From Merdiplasma sp905207905 (GTDB lineage: Bacteria; Bacillota; Clostridia; Lachnospirales; Lachnospiraceae): a stretch of DNA of 22,181 nt. Location of the stretch: NCBI GenBank assembly GCA_902475025.1, contig CABRXX010000044.1:1-22181 (forward strand), read 5' to 3'. The notes below the pieces were generated by a model, which saw nothing but the letters and a program-made list of their open reading frames with translations, had not been told where the DNA came from and ran no database searches. The translations under genes were made by a program, and so were the position numbers. Shown here piece after piece: positions 1-5,228 of this stretch. Within the stretch, counting starts at the first letter, position 1. Each line of letters starts with the position of its first letter.

Positions 1-68
1 CTGTTGGTGCGTTGGGGATGTCCAATCGTTTCTATGATACTGATAGCGGATGGTCTAAATGGGCCTAG
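1..68 (+). CDS. C-terminal end of a phage tail-fibre-like protein (partial, runs off the left edge)
   Basis: In the frame whose codons start at position 3, the sequence reads VGALGMSNRFYDTDSGWSKW then Ala and a TAG at 66-68. This aromatic and Gly/Ser/Asp-rich end resembles receptor-binding tips of phage tail fibres. Its stop codon directly abuts the stop of the opposite-strand cassette (69-71), so the two coding segments are perfectly tail-to-tail. I infer that this is either the cassette now fused to the constant fibre gene upstream, or one cassette of a further invertible segment. Only 21 codons are visible, so the call depends on context. Confidence 0.55.
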   Translation, partial: VGALGMSNRFYDTDSGWSKWA

Positions 69-356
69 TCATTTTATCTGCCCACCTAAATTCGCAATAT
101 AGGTGCTGCCGTTTGTCAATTTCATGGACGCATCTGTTGTCAGAATAACCCGCCAGCAATTCACCAGTTCTGTGATAGATGATACCGTGGTAGGCACCCA
201 CGTAGCGGAAACTGGAACGAATATTTTGGCAGACGATACGGTTAATATGTGTGATTTATAATGTTTAGGGATTATCACAGAAAATCCCATTCCGTCAATC
301 GCAAACCCGGGGAACCAGCATTCTGAAAACGTCCCGGTGACCAATGTATTCGTGTT
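69..356 (-). CDS. Start-less tail-fibre C-terminal cassette A (silent orientation)
   Basis: Read leftwards from the recombination site, the frame begins N-T-N-T and continues open for about 95 codons to a TGA at 71-69. It has Ser/Thr/Val-rich beta-type sequence (for example SAKIFVPVSATWVPTT). It has no ATG and no ribosome binding site at its beginning; the first possible start is a TTG at 344 just inside the site. The frame starts exactly where cassettes B and C start relative to their sites, and the residues after N-T-N-T differ completely between cassettes. I infer an alternative receptor-binding tip that is expressed only when recombination joins it to the constant fibre gene. Confidence 0.7.
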   Translation of the reverse strand, partial: NTNTLVTGTFSECWFPGFAIDGMGFSVIIPKHYKSHILTVSSAKIFVPVSATWVPTTVSSITELVNCWRVILTTDASMKLTNGSTYIANLGGQIK

Positions 357-358
357 TA
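346..358 (+). repeat. Recombination site A (RTATTCGTGTTTA)
   Basis: This is an exact copy of the 13-bp consensus with G at the first position. On the - strand it encodes the Asn-Thr-Asn-Thr that opens cassette A. It sits at the left end of the recombinase segment and has the same orientation as sites C and D. Confidence 0.75.
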
Positions 359-391
359 ATTAATTGCATCATATACATTTGCAGACTTCCG
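347..391 (+). repeat. 45-bp direct repeat, copy 1 (site A plus right arm)
   Basis: Positions 347-391 are identical over 45 bp to 2124-2168. The repeat contains the last 12 bp of the recombination site plus a 33-bp AT-rich arm ending GACTTCCG. Here the arm leads into the leader of the recombinase gene; in the other copy it leads into site D. Identity this long and exact suggests recent duplication or active recombination. Confidence 0.85.
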
Positions 392-421
392 CCTCCCGGC
401 CTGTTACGATGATCCGGGAGG
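392..421 (+). promoter_or_regulatory. Hairpin hiding the recombinase ribosome binding site
   Basis: CCTCCCGG (392-399) is perfectly complementary to CCGGGAGG (414-421), with a 14-nt loop between. The right arm contains the Shine-Dalgarno GGGAGG, which lies 7 nt before the GTG start at 429. When folded, the 8-bp GC-rich stem would block ribosome binding, so recombinase synthesis should be kept low. The base pairing is seen in the sequence; the regulatory role is inferred. Confidence 0.6.
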
Positions 422-428
422 TGATTTT

Positions 429-1424
429 GTGGATATACGGGATACGATAATCCAACAGGTAACAGCAGCACTGCAGGCACAGGGGCAGCAGGGTGATGTG
501 ATTACGGTGGTACAAGATGTGCTGGTGATCCAGCTGCAAAAGTATGAGGTACAAGAGCGTTGCACGGCAGTCGCTGTATCGGATGTCGGAGCTGAAGGAC
601 AGCTACGGAAATATATTGCAACAAAACGTATTGAGGGCCTGGCAGACAGCACGATACGGCGATATTATGATGCAAACCTGCAGATGATCCGATTTTTGAG
701 GAAACCGATTTATGAAATAACAGCCTATGACCTCAGATTTTATTTATCATACCGGCGGCAGCAGGGCGGCGTATCCAATAGGACGCTGGATGGGATGCGG
801 CGGTGCTACAGTAGTTTCTTCGGCTGGCTGTCGGCGGAGGGGTTGATTGGGCGCAATCCCTGCGCTGCGCTGGCCCAAATAAAGTACCGGAAGACAGTTA
901 AAAAACCTTACAGCGCCACCGATTTAGAGCGGCTGCGGAAAGCGTGCCAGGATATTCGGGATCTGGCACTGGTAGATTTTTTGTATAGTACCGGATGCAG
1001 GGTGTCGGAGGTGGCCAGGCTGGATATTACAGACGTGGATTTTGAAACTGGGGAGGCCGTAGTAGTCGGGAAGGGAAACAAAGAGAGAAAGGTGTATCTG
1101 TCACCGGTGGCAGCTATGCACCTGCAGGAATATCTTTCCGCCAGGGCAGACAGATCAGACGCTCTTTTTGCTGGGAAAGGGACAGATAGGTTAAAAAAGA
1201 ATGGAATAGAAGCGGTTTTGAAACGAATTGGGGCGAAGGCGGGTGTTGAGAACGTGCATCCGCACCGATACCGCAGGACATTGGCCACAAATCTACTGGA
1301 TCGGGGAATGAATATTCAGGATGTTGCGGCCATCTTAGGGCACGCTGACCTGAAAACGACACAGATCTATTGTTTTATTAGCCAGGCAAACGTTAAGGCT
1401 GCATACCAGAAATATGCTGCATAA
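429..1424 (+). CDS. Tyrosine recombinase (XerC/D-like), probable cassette invertase
   Basis: A 331-aa site-specific recombinase with the full catalytic set of the lambda-integrase/Xer family: Arg191 in TGCRVSEVARL, Lys215 in GKGNKERKV, His279 and Arg282 in HPHRYRRTLAT, His305 in LGHADLKTT, and the nucleophile Tyr314 in TTQIY. Residues 55-145 form the SAM-like core-binding domain. The first 50 residues precede it and look helical. The GTG start is chosen because GGGAGG lies 7 nt upstream. The gene is enclosed by inverted copies of a 13-bp site (346-358 and 1524-1536) that begin tail-fibre cassettes, so I infer that it inverts or shuffles them, like Rci of plasmid shufflons. It could instead be the phage integrase, but its place between fibre cassettes and holin, not at an att end, argues against that. 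Confidence 0.85.
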   Translation: MDIRDTIIQQVTAALQAQGQQGDVITVVQDVLVIQLQKYEVQERCTAVAVSDVGAEGQLRKYIATKRIEGLADSTIRRYYDANLQMIRFLRKPIYEITAYDLRFYLSYRRQQGGVSNRTLDGMRRCYSSFFGWLSAEGLIGRNPCAALAQIKYRKTVKKPYSATDLERLRKACQDIRDLALVDFLYSTGCRVSEVARLDITDVDFETGEAVVVGKGNKERKVYLSPVAAMHLQEYLSARADRSDALFAGKGTDRLKKNGIEAVLKRIGAKAGVENVHPHRYRRTLATNLLDRGMNIQDVAAILGHADLKTTQIYCFISQANVKAAYQKYAA

Positions 1425-1443
1425 CAGATAGCGGGATTTTTTT

Positions 1444-1471
1444 ACGCCGGGCAGTGTCCGGTGTTATTTTT
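1444..1471 (+). terminator. Probable terminator of the recombinase gene
   Basis: ACGCCGG (1444-1450) pairs with CCGGTGT (1458-1464), seven pairs including one G-U, with a 7-nt loop. TATTTTT follows directly. It lies 20 bp after the recombinase stop. Confidence 0.5.
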
Positions 1472-1523
1472 GTGCAACAAAACGTGGCATTTTTAAAATA
1501 TGCAACAGTTTGTTGCTATAAAC

Positions 1524-1536
1524 TAAACACGAATAC
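1524..1536 (-). repeat. Recombination site B (inverted copy)
   Basis: The + strand reads TAAACACGAATAC, the exact reverse complement of site A's 13-mer. It encodes the opening Asn-Thr-Asn-Thr of cassette B. Being inverted relative to A, C and D, it allows inversion of the A-B segment (with the recombinase) and of the B-C segment (with two cassettes). A small perfect inverted repeat, GCAACA/TGTTGC at 1502-1516, lies 8 bp to its left. Confidence 0.75.
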
Positions 1537-1816
1537 TGGAGGCGGTGCTGTGCTGGGCCCGAAGATGAAATCTGGTGCCGTATCCTACCGTATTATTGGA
1601 AAAATGTGTTTTGTAACACTGGAAGCTACGCCATCCAGCGCGCTGAATCAGGGAGATGCAATTTTGTCCGGTGTCCCGGCCCCACTGGAAGAATTTTATC
1701 TTACGGTTGGAAATTACACTGCGTACATGAAAATGGCTGGAACAGTAATTGCCTATTACCCAGCATATACCGGAACAGGACGAATAGACGCCTGTTTTTG
1801 CTATCCGGTAGGGTAA
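1526..1816 (+). CDS. Start-less tail-fibre C-terminal cassette B (silent)
   Basis: From the site the frame reads N-T-N-T-G-G-G and runs about 96 codons to TAA at 1814-1816, ending in DACFCYPVG. The frame stays open upstream to a possible start at 1454, but that stretch spans the terminator and the site and has no convincing ribosome binding site, so I treat 1526 as the beginning of the cassette. Content such as FYLTVGNYTAYMKMAGTVI is beta-rich and typical of fibre tips. It shares only the site-encoded N-T-N with cassettes A and C. It faces cassette C tail-to-tail with a gap of about 56 bp. Confidence 0.65.
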   Translation, partial: NTNTGGGAVLGPKMKSGAVSYRIIGKMCFVTLEATPSSALNQGDAILSGVPAPLEEFYLTVGNYTAYMKMAGTVIAYYPAYTGTGRIDACFCYPVG

Positions 1817-1885
1817 TAATCTGTTTACCAGCCAGGCACGTCATGGGGATATGGAAGAATGTGGGGTAATTATTACGGCGTGTAA
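1817..1885 (+). pseudogene. Possible vestige of a fibre-tip coding end after cassette B
   Basis: After two consecutive TAA codons the cassette B frame stays open for 21 codons, reading SVYQPGTSWGYGRMWGNYYG then Val and a TAA at 1883-1885. The Tyr/Trp/Gly-rich composition resembles phage fibre termini. It overlaps the last codons of cassette C on the other strand. I infer a decayed former C-terminus; chance cannot be excluded over so short a span. Confidence 0.25.
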
Positions 1886-2133
1886 TACATCAGATCAATA
1901 ACCAGGTTTGTATTTGCCCCGGGTTTATCATTAAAAAATATACCCAGGCCATCAGGCAGCGGGTTACATGATGTAATGAATAGTCCGCCAGGGGACGCTA
2001 TCCGCCGTTTACAGAATACTATGCTATTGACATTCATTTCCTCAAACCTGCTGTACGGTATCGTTATATTTTGCAGCCCTGATCCTGCTGTAGTGGTGTA
2101 GGTGGCAAAATGGATCTTCCCAATATTCGTGTT
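1873..2133 (-). CDS. Start-less tail-fibre C-terminal cassette C (silent orientation)
   Basis: Read leftwards from site C, the frame gives N-T-N-I-G-K-I-H-F-A-T-Y-T-T-T and stays open for about 86 codons to TAA at 1875-1873, ending in NLVIDLMYYTP. No start codon or ribosome binding site precedes it. Its length matches cassettes A and B, and it begins at the same point in the site. With cassette B it forms one invertible segment: two coding ends tail-to-tail, with inverted sites at both outer edges. Confidence 0.65.
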   Translation of the reverse strand, partial: NTNIGKIHFATYTTTAGSGLQNITIPYSRFEEMNVNSIVFCKRRIASPGGLFITSCNPLPDGLGIFFNDKPGANTNLVIDLMYYTP

Positions 2134-2135
2134 TA
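2123..2135 (+). repeat. Recombination site C (RTATTCGTGTTTA)
   Basis: An exact 13-bp match with A at the first position. It is part of the second 45-bp repeat copy and opens cassette C on the - strand with Asn-Thr-Asn-Ile. Confidence 0.75.
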
Positions 2136-2168
2136 ATTAATTGCATCATATACATTTGCAGACTTCCG
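2124..2168 (+). repeat. 45-bp direct repeat, copy 2 (site C plus right arm)
   Basis: Identical to 347-391. Here the 33-bp arm is bounded on its right by site D, so a 33-bp spacer lies between two directly repeated sites. Confidence 0.85.
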
Positions 2169-2180
2169 AATATTCGTGTT
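2133..2180 (-). other. 15-codon mini-cassette between sites D and C
   Basis: Read leftwards from site D, the cassette frame gives NTNIRKSANVYDAIN followed by TAA at 2135-2133, inside site C. If the constant fibre gene were joined here, the protein would end after 15 residues, giving in effect a tip-less fibre. This translation is direct; any use as an 'off' state is inference. Confidence 0.4.
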
Positions 2181-2182
2181 TA
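2170..2182 (+). repeat. Recombination site D (RTATTCGTGTTTA)
   Basis: An exact 13-bp match with A at the first position, in direct orientation to site C and 47 bp from it. It is the last copy before the lysis genes and probably marks the right edge of the invertible locus. Confidence 0.7.
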
Positions 2183-2204
2183 GTGAAAAAAGAAATAGTA
2201 GCAG

Positions 2205-2245
2205 CATACGAATACCGGAAAATCCGATATTGGTATGTTTTTATT
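2205..2245 (+). terminator. Hairpin terminator at the end of the fibre locus
   Basis: Arms 2205-2219 and 2223-2237 match as an inverted repeat at 13 of 15 positions around an AAA loop. TTTTTATT follows. It separates the cassette locus from the lysis module. Confidence 0.6.
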
Positions 2246-2266
2246 ATGAAAAAGGAGAAAAAGAGT

Positions 2267-2293
2267 ATGAAAGAGATCAGAGCCAGACCTTAA
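2267..2293 (+). CDS. Eight-residue leader peptide ORF, MKEIRARP
   Basis: ATG at 2267 is preceded by AAAGGAG (2251-2257), a good ribosome binding site with 9-nt spacing. The ORF ends in CCT TAA, and the TAA lies in the loop of the next hairpin. Because a ribosome finishing here would cover the hairpin, I infer a possible translation-coupled attenuator ahead of holin and endolysin. The peptide itself matches nothing I recognise. Confidence 0.35.
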   Translation: MKEIRARP

Positions 2294-2310
2294 GAGGTCT
2301 TTTTATTTTG
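2285..2310 (+). terminator. Small terminator or attenuator before the holin gene
   Basis: AGACCT (2285-2290) and AGGTCT (2295-2300) form a 6-bp stem around TAAG, followed by TTTTATTTTG. It overlaps the stop codon of the upstream mini-ORF and lies about 45 bp before the holin start. Confidence 0.5.
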
Positions 2311-2355
2311 CAAATATCTGTGCCGGCCGAGAGCCGGGGAAAGGAAGAATGAAAA

Positions 2356-2838
2356 ATGAGTGCGAATAAATTTTATACATTATTACAGGCGGCGGCGTCC
2401 GGGGTAATCGCCTGGCTGAGTGCAAAGCTGGGAATTCTCTTTCCGGTCATGTGTCTGCTTTTGTCTGCTATGGTAGTGGATTACATAACCGGGATGCTGG
2501 CCAGCAAAAAAGAGGCCCTTGAGCATCCGGGAGATACCGGATATGGGTGGAGCAGCAAAAAAGGCGCCGCTGGAATTATTAAAAAGGTAGGATATCTATG
2601 TATTATCGCGGTGGCTATGATGATTGATTATATCATTATGCATGTAGCTTCGGCGGCGGGAATCGCCATCAATACTCAGGTGTTTTTTGGACTCTTGGTG
2701 GCGGTGTGGTATCTCTTAAACGAACTATTATCTATTATTGAAAACGCCGGCCGTATGGGAGCCCCGGTGCCGGAATGGCTTACGAAGTATATCGCAGTTT
2801 TAAAAAATAAAATTGATACCAGCACAGATCAGGAGTAG
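2356..2838 (+). CDS. Phage holin (toxin secretion/phage lysis holin family)
   Basis: A 160-aa membrane protein that should oligomerise in the cytoplasmic membrane and release or activate the endolysin. Three hydrophobic segments are visible: about residues 8-46 (a long or double segment), 76-98 and 104-128. Between them is the loop DYITGMLASKKEAL followed by SSKKGAAGIIKKVGY, a pattern I associate with the phage_holin_4/TcdE-like family. The C-terminus is charged (KNKIDTSTDQE). The ATG at 2356 is chosen because AAGGAAG lies 8 nt upstream; the ATG at 2349 is out of frame. The endolysin gene begins 56 bp downstream, so the two form a lysis cassette. Confidence 0.9.
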   Translation: MSANKFYTLLQAAASGVIAWLSAKLGILFPVMCLLLSAMVVDYITGMLASKKEALEHPGDTGYGWSSKKGAAGIIKKVGYLCIIAVAMMIDYIIMHVASAAGIAINTQVFFGLLVAVWYLLNELLSIIENAGRMGAPVPEWLTKYIAVLKNKIDTSTDQE

Positions 2839-2894
2839 GGGGCGGGTAACCGTCCTCTTTTGCGCTGCGGAGATGCAGCAGGAAGGAGCATAAT

Positions 2895-4826
2895 ATGAGC
2901 TATACAATCAAAAATGCAATCAGCAAAACCCGGGTCCCTGCATGGGGGAACCAGAAGAAATATATTGCCGTGCATTATCTGGGCGTAGTCGGACAGAACC
3001 ATGATCTGGAGCCAGGTGGATACGGGGCACATTTTTATATCTACTGGGATGGGACTATCTACCAGCGATGCAGCCTGGATGCCGTTGTCTGGGCTGTAGG
3101 AACTGGGGGGATGTACACCCAGAAACATCCAGAAGCCCGGAATGCGAACACGATTAGTATTGAAATGTGCTGCAAGTGTGATGGTAATTCTGCCAGCGCA
3201 GAGGACAAGAGATGGTATTTCACCAAAGAAACCCAGGAGGCCTGTGTGTGGCTGGTTCAAAAACTGATGAAAGAAAATGGTATTCCGGCAGATCATGTCC
3301 TAAGACATTACGATATTGTCAACAAGACCTGTCCAGCGCCCTATGTACACAATAATAAGTATAAGACCAGCTGGACATGGGATGAGTTTAAAAATCGGCT
3401 AAACGGGGCGAATACGAAGCCTGAGAGTGCATCCGGCACCCAGACGGTGGAGTTTGCGAACCTGTCAGAACCAGAGGCAGCAGCGAAGCTGTTGGAGATC
3501 AGCCGGCCGATTGCTGAAAAGTATAGTCTGTTCCCGTCCGTATGTGCTGCACAGACCATCTTGGAGTCCGGCTATGGGTATGGAACCGAACTGGCTCGCA
3601 TTGCGAATAATGTCTGTGGCATGAAGGCAATCCTGTCCGGAAACACTTGGCCTGGCAGTGTTTGGGATGGATCCAGCACTGTACGGATTAAAACTCCGGA
3701 GCAGGATGCAGCCGGAAACACCTATTATATCTATGCAGATTTCCGAAAATATCCCAATGTAGAAGCGTCCATTGAAGATCGGTGTGCCTATCTTCTGGGT
3801 GCCCAGAATGGCAGCAAGCTGCGTTATGGTGGCATTCAGGACTGCAAAAACTACCAGGAACAGATCAAGTTAATCAAGGCCGGCGGATATGCCACCGATA
3901 CGAAGTATGCTGATAAGATCTGCAATATCATCCAGCGGTTTGACCTGAACAAATACGATATGGCCGGAGAAGGTTCTTCCCCTGCACCGGTGGAGATGAA
4001 GTATTTTGTCCGGAAGTCCTGGGCCGATAAGAATAGCCAGCTGGATGCCTATACGGATTTAGGCAACGCCAAGAAACGTGTTGACGGAGCATGGCAGTAT
4101 AACGTATACGATGCCGCAGGAAAGGAACTGTACAACGGCGTAGCTGCGTTGAATGACCGGATTATTAATACTGCCGTAGGAATTGCAAACGATAATTCCC
4201 ACGGATATAATAATTCCGGTAAAGGTTGGGGGCCCGAATACAACTGCATTGGATTGGTAATGCAGTCCTGCAATATGTCTGGGATCAATGTTGGTAAATG
4301 TACCATCCAGAAGATGCCTGACTATCTCATCAAAGCGGGCTATGAAGATGTGACAGCGGATATCAATTTTAAAAATGGCAAGGGCCTGAAAAAGGGAGAT
4401 ATCCTGTGGATGCTGGACAAGACCGGCAAGCATGGTCACACTGAACTGGCCGTTGGAGATGGTCGACTTGTGGGGGCACGCAATGACGATGATGGCTGCC
4501 CGGGTGATGGCACCGGCCGTGAGATTGCTGTATCTGCATACTACAATTACAGCTGGCAGCGTGTATTCCGGCTTCCTGGGGCCGGTAAGACGCAGGGCAA
4601 TGTAAATCAGGATACCGTATTCAGAGTGCAAGCAGGAGCCTATAAAGACAATACAAAGGCTATTAAAGTGCAGAAGCGTGTCCGGAATGCTGGTTATCCG
4701 GATGCATTTATCCGCAACGAGGATGGAATGTATAAGATTCAGGCCTGGGCTGGTAGATCTAGGGATAATGCTGAGAAGGTTGTAAAAGATCTTAAGAAGA
4801 AAGGAATTAATTCTTTCGTAAAATAG
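2895..4826 (+). CDS. Multidomain endolysin: amidase + glucosaminidase + NlpC/CHAP-like + SPOR
   Basis: A 643-aa peptidoglycan hydrolase. Residues 15-150 are an N-acetylmuramoyl-L-alanine amidase (Amidase_2) with likely zinc ligands His27 (IAVHYLG), His138 (LRHYD) and Cys146 (KTCPAPY). Residues 195-350 resemble a mannosyl-glycoprotein endo-beta-N-acetylglucosaminidase, with Glu224 in TILESGYG as the expected acid. Residues 368-415 form a linker domain (KYFVRKSWADK). Residues 420-560 look like a papain-type NlpC/P60 or CHAP peptidase, with Cys451 in PEYNCIGLV and His515 in GKHGHTELAVGDG; the usual D-C-S/G is here N-C-I-G. Residues 575-643 are a SPOR-like repeat (FRVQAGAY) that may bind denuded glycan. 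There is no signal peptide, as expected for holin-dependent release. GGAAGGAG lies 7 nt before the ATG. Three catalytic modules in one lysin is unusual; activity of the third is uncertain. Confidence 0.9.
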   Translation: MSYTIKNAISKTRVPAWGNQKKYIAVHYLGVVGQNHDLEPGGYGAHFYIYWDGTIYQRCSLDAVVWAVGTGGMYTQKHPEARNANTISIEMCCKCDGNSASAEDKRWYFTKETQEACVWLVQKLMKENGIPADHVLRHYDIVNKTCPAPYVHNNKYKTSWTWDEFKNRLNGANTKPESASGTQTVEFANLSEPEAAAKLLEISRPIAEKYSLFPSVCAAQTILESGYGYGTELARIANNVCGMKAILSGNTWPGSVWDGSSTVRIKTPEQDAAGNTYYIYADFRKYPNVEASIEDRCAYLLGAQNGSKLRYGGIQDCKNYQEQIKLIKAGGYATDTKYADKICNIIQRFDLNKYDMAGEGSSPAPVEMKYFVRKSWADKNSQLDAYTDLGNAKKRVDGAWQYNVYDAAGKELYNGVAALNDRIINTAVGIANDNSHGYNNSGKGWGPEYNCIGLVMQSCNMSGINVGKCTIQKMPDYLIKAGYEDVTADINFKNGKGLKKGDILWMLDKTGKHGHTELAVGDGRLVGARNDDDGCPGDGTGREIAVSAYYNYSWQRVFRLPGAGKTQGNVNQDTVFRVQAGAYKDNTKAIKVQKRVRNAGYPDAFIRNEDGMYKIQAWAGRSRDNAEKVVKDLKKKGINSFVK

Positions 4827-4831
4827 AATTA

Positions 4832-4863
4832 GTGGGTGGCAATGTCACCATTTTGCCACCCAC
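4832..4863. terminator. Perfect 11-bp stem-loop after the endolysin
   Basis: GTGGGTGGCAA (4832-4842) and TTGCCACCCAC (4853-4863) are perfectly complementary, with a 10-nt loop. No T-run follows on the + strand, so it is an atypical terminator or an RNA 3'-end stabiliser. Confidence 0.5.
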
Positions 4864-4909
4864 AGGGATATACAACAGTAAGATGTGAAAAGCGATAAAA
4901 TCTGAACTA

Positions 4910-4938
4910 TTGAAAAATCCTTGATTTTACAGTATTAT
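4910..4938 (+). promoter_or_regulatory. Sigma-A-like promoter with no clear gene behind it
   Basis: TTGAAA (4910-4915), a 17-bp spacer and TATTAT (4933-4938) fit the vegetative consensus. The only nearby reading frame is MKIQKDEP (4948-4974), which has no strong ribosome binding site. It may make a short RNA or be the leftover of a deleted gene. Confidence 0.4.
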
Positions 4939-5091
4939 AAAGGCTATATGAAGATACAGAAGGATGAACCTTAAAAGGTTTAGAAATACGGATCCTGTGG
5001 ATTTTCGGTATGTTTTCTTTAGAAAACCGATTGGTTTTCGGGAGGAAAGTACCAGAAAGGGTATGACAGGATAGATGCTGGGACAGCTCCG

Positions 5092-5166
5092 TTTTGTTTC
5101 ATAGGAAATTCCTTCCTATGAAACAAAAATGCTTGGCAGGATCAGCATCCGTATACCTGGATGCTG
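5092..5166. repeat. Dispersed palindromic element, copy 1
   Basis: A perfect 16-bp stem (5092-5107 with 5113-5128, 5-nt loop) is followed by AAATGCTTGGCAGGAT and then a second perfect 8-bp hairpin, CAGCATCC/GGATGCTG (5143-5150 with 5159-5166). Related copies lie at 12225-12275 and 21807-21898. T- and A-runs flank the first stem, so it can end transcription in both directions. Confidence 0.75.
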
Positions 5167-5199
5167 GGTTTGTAAAAGAGAACAAATCACCTTGGAAAG

Positions 5200-5228
5200 G
5201 CATATTTTTTCCGGACAACCCATATATA
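5200..5228 (+). promoter_or_regulatory. Sigma-E-type sporulation promoter of the spoIIIA operon
   Basis: GCATATT (5200-5206) matches the Bacillus sigma-E -35 consensus KMATATT at all seven positions. After a 14-bp spacer, CATATATA (5221-5228) matches the -10 consensus CATACAHT at six of eight. The spoIIIAA start is 24 bp downstream. In Bacillus this operon is transcribed by sigma-E in the mother cell, so position and sequence agree. Confidence 0.7.

Larger units (their letters stand above)
1..4863. mobile_element. 3' end of a prophage or phage-derived element
   Basis: The order tail-fibre end, fibre-cassette inversion locus, holin, endolysin is that of the last part of a siphophage or myophage late region, after which chromosomal sporulation genes begin. 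The left boundary lies outside the window. I could not identify an att site. The right edge is placed after the hairpin that follows the endolysin; the true junction may lie anywhere from about 4864 to 5090. No capsid, portal or tail-tube genes are visible, so a tailocin or a decayed prophage is equally possible. Confidence 0.75.

Noticed and set aside
908..1288. Long - strand open frame inside the recombinase
   Set aside because: It is antisense to the catalytic region of a well-supported gene and has no recognisable features.
429..1424. The recombinase as the phage attachment integrase
   Set aside because: It is located between fibre cassettes bearing small inverted sites, not at an element end, and no att-like repeat or excisionase is beside it. 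Not fully excluded.
1606..1869. Overlapping + strand open frame in cassette B
   Set aside because: It is in another frame, has no ribosome binding site and lacks the site-linked beginning; it looks like a shadow of cassette B.
1..2182. A diversity-generating retroelement at the tail fibre
   Set aside because: No reverse transcriptase and no template/variable repeat pair with adenine-biased changes is present; the cassettes are unrelated in sequence, which fits cassette switching.
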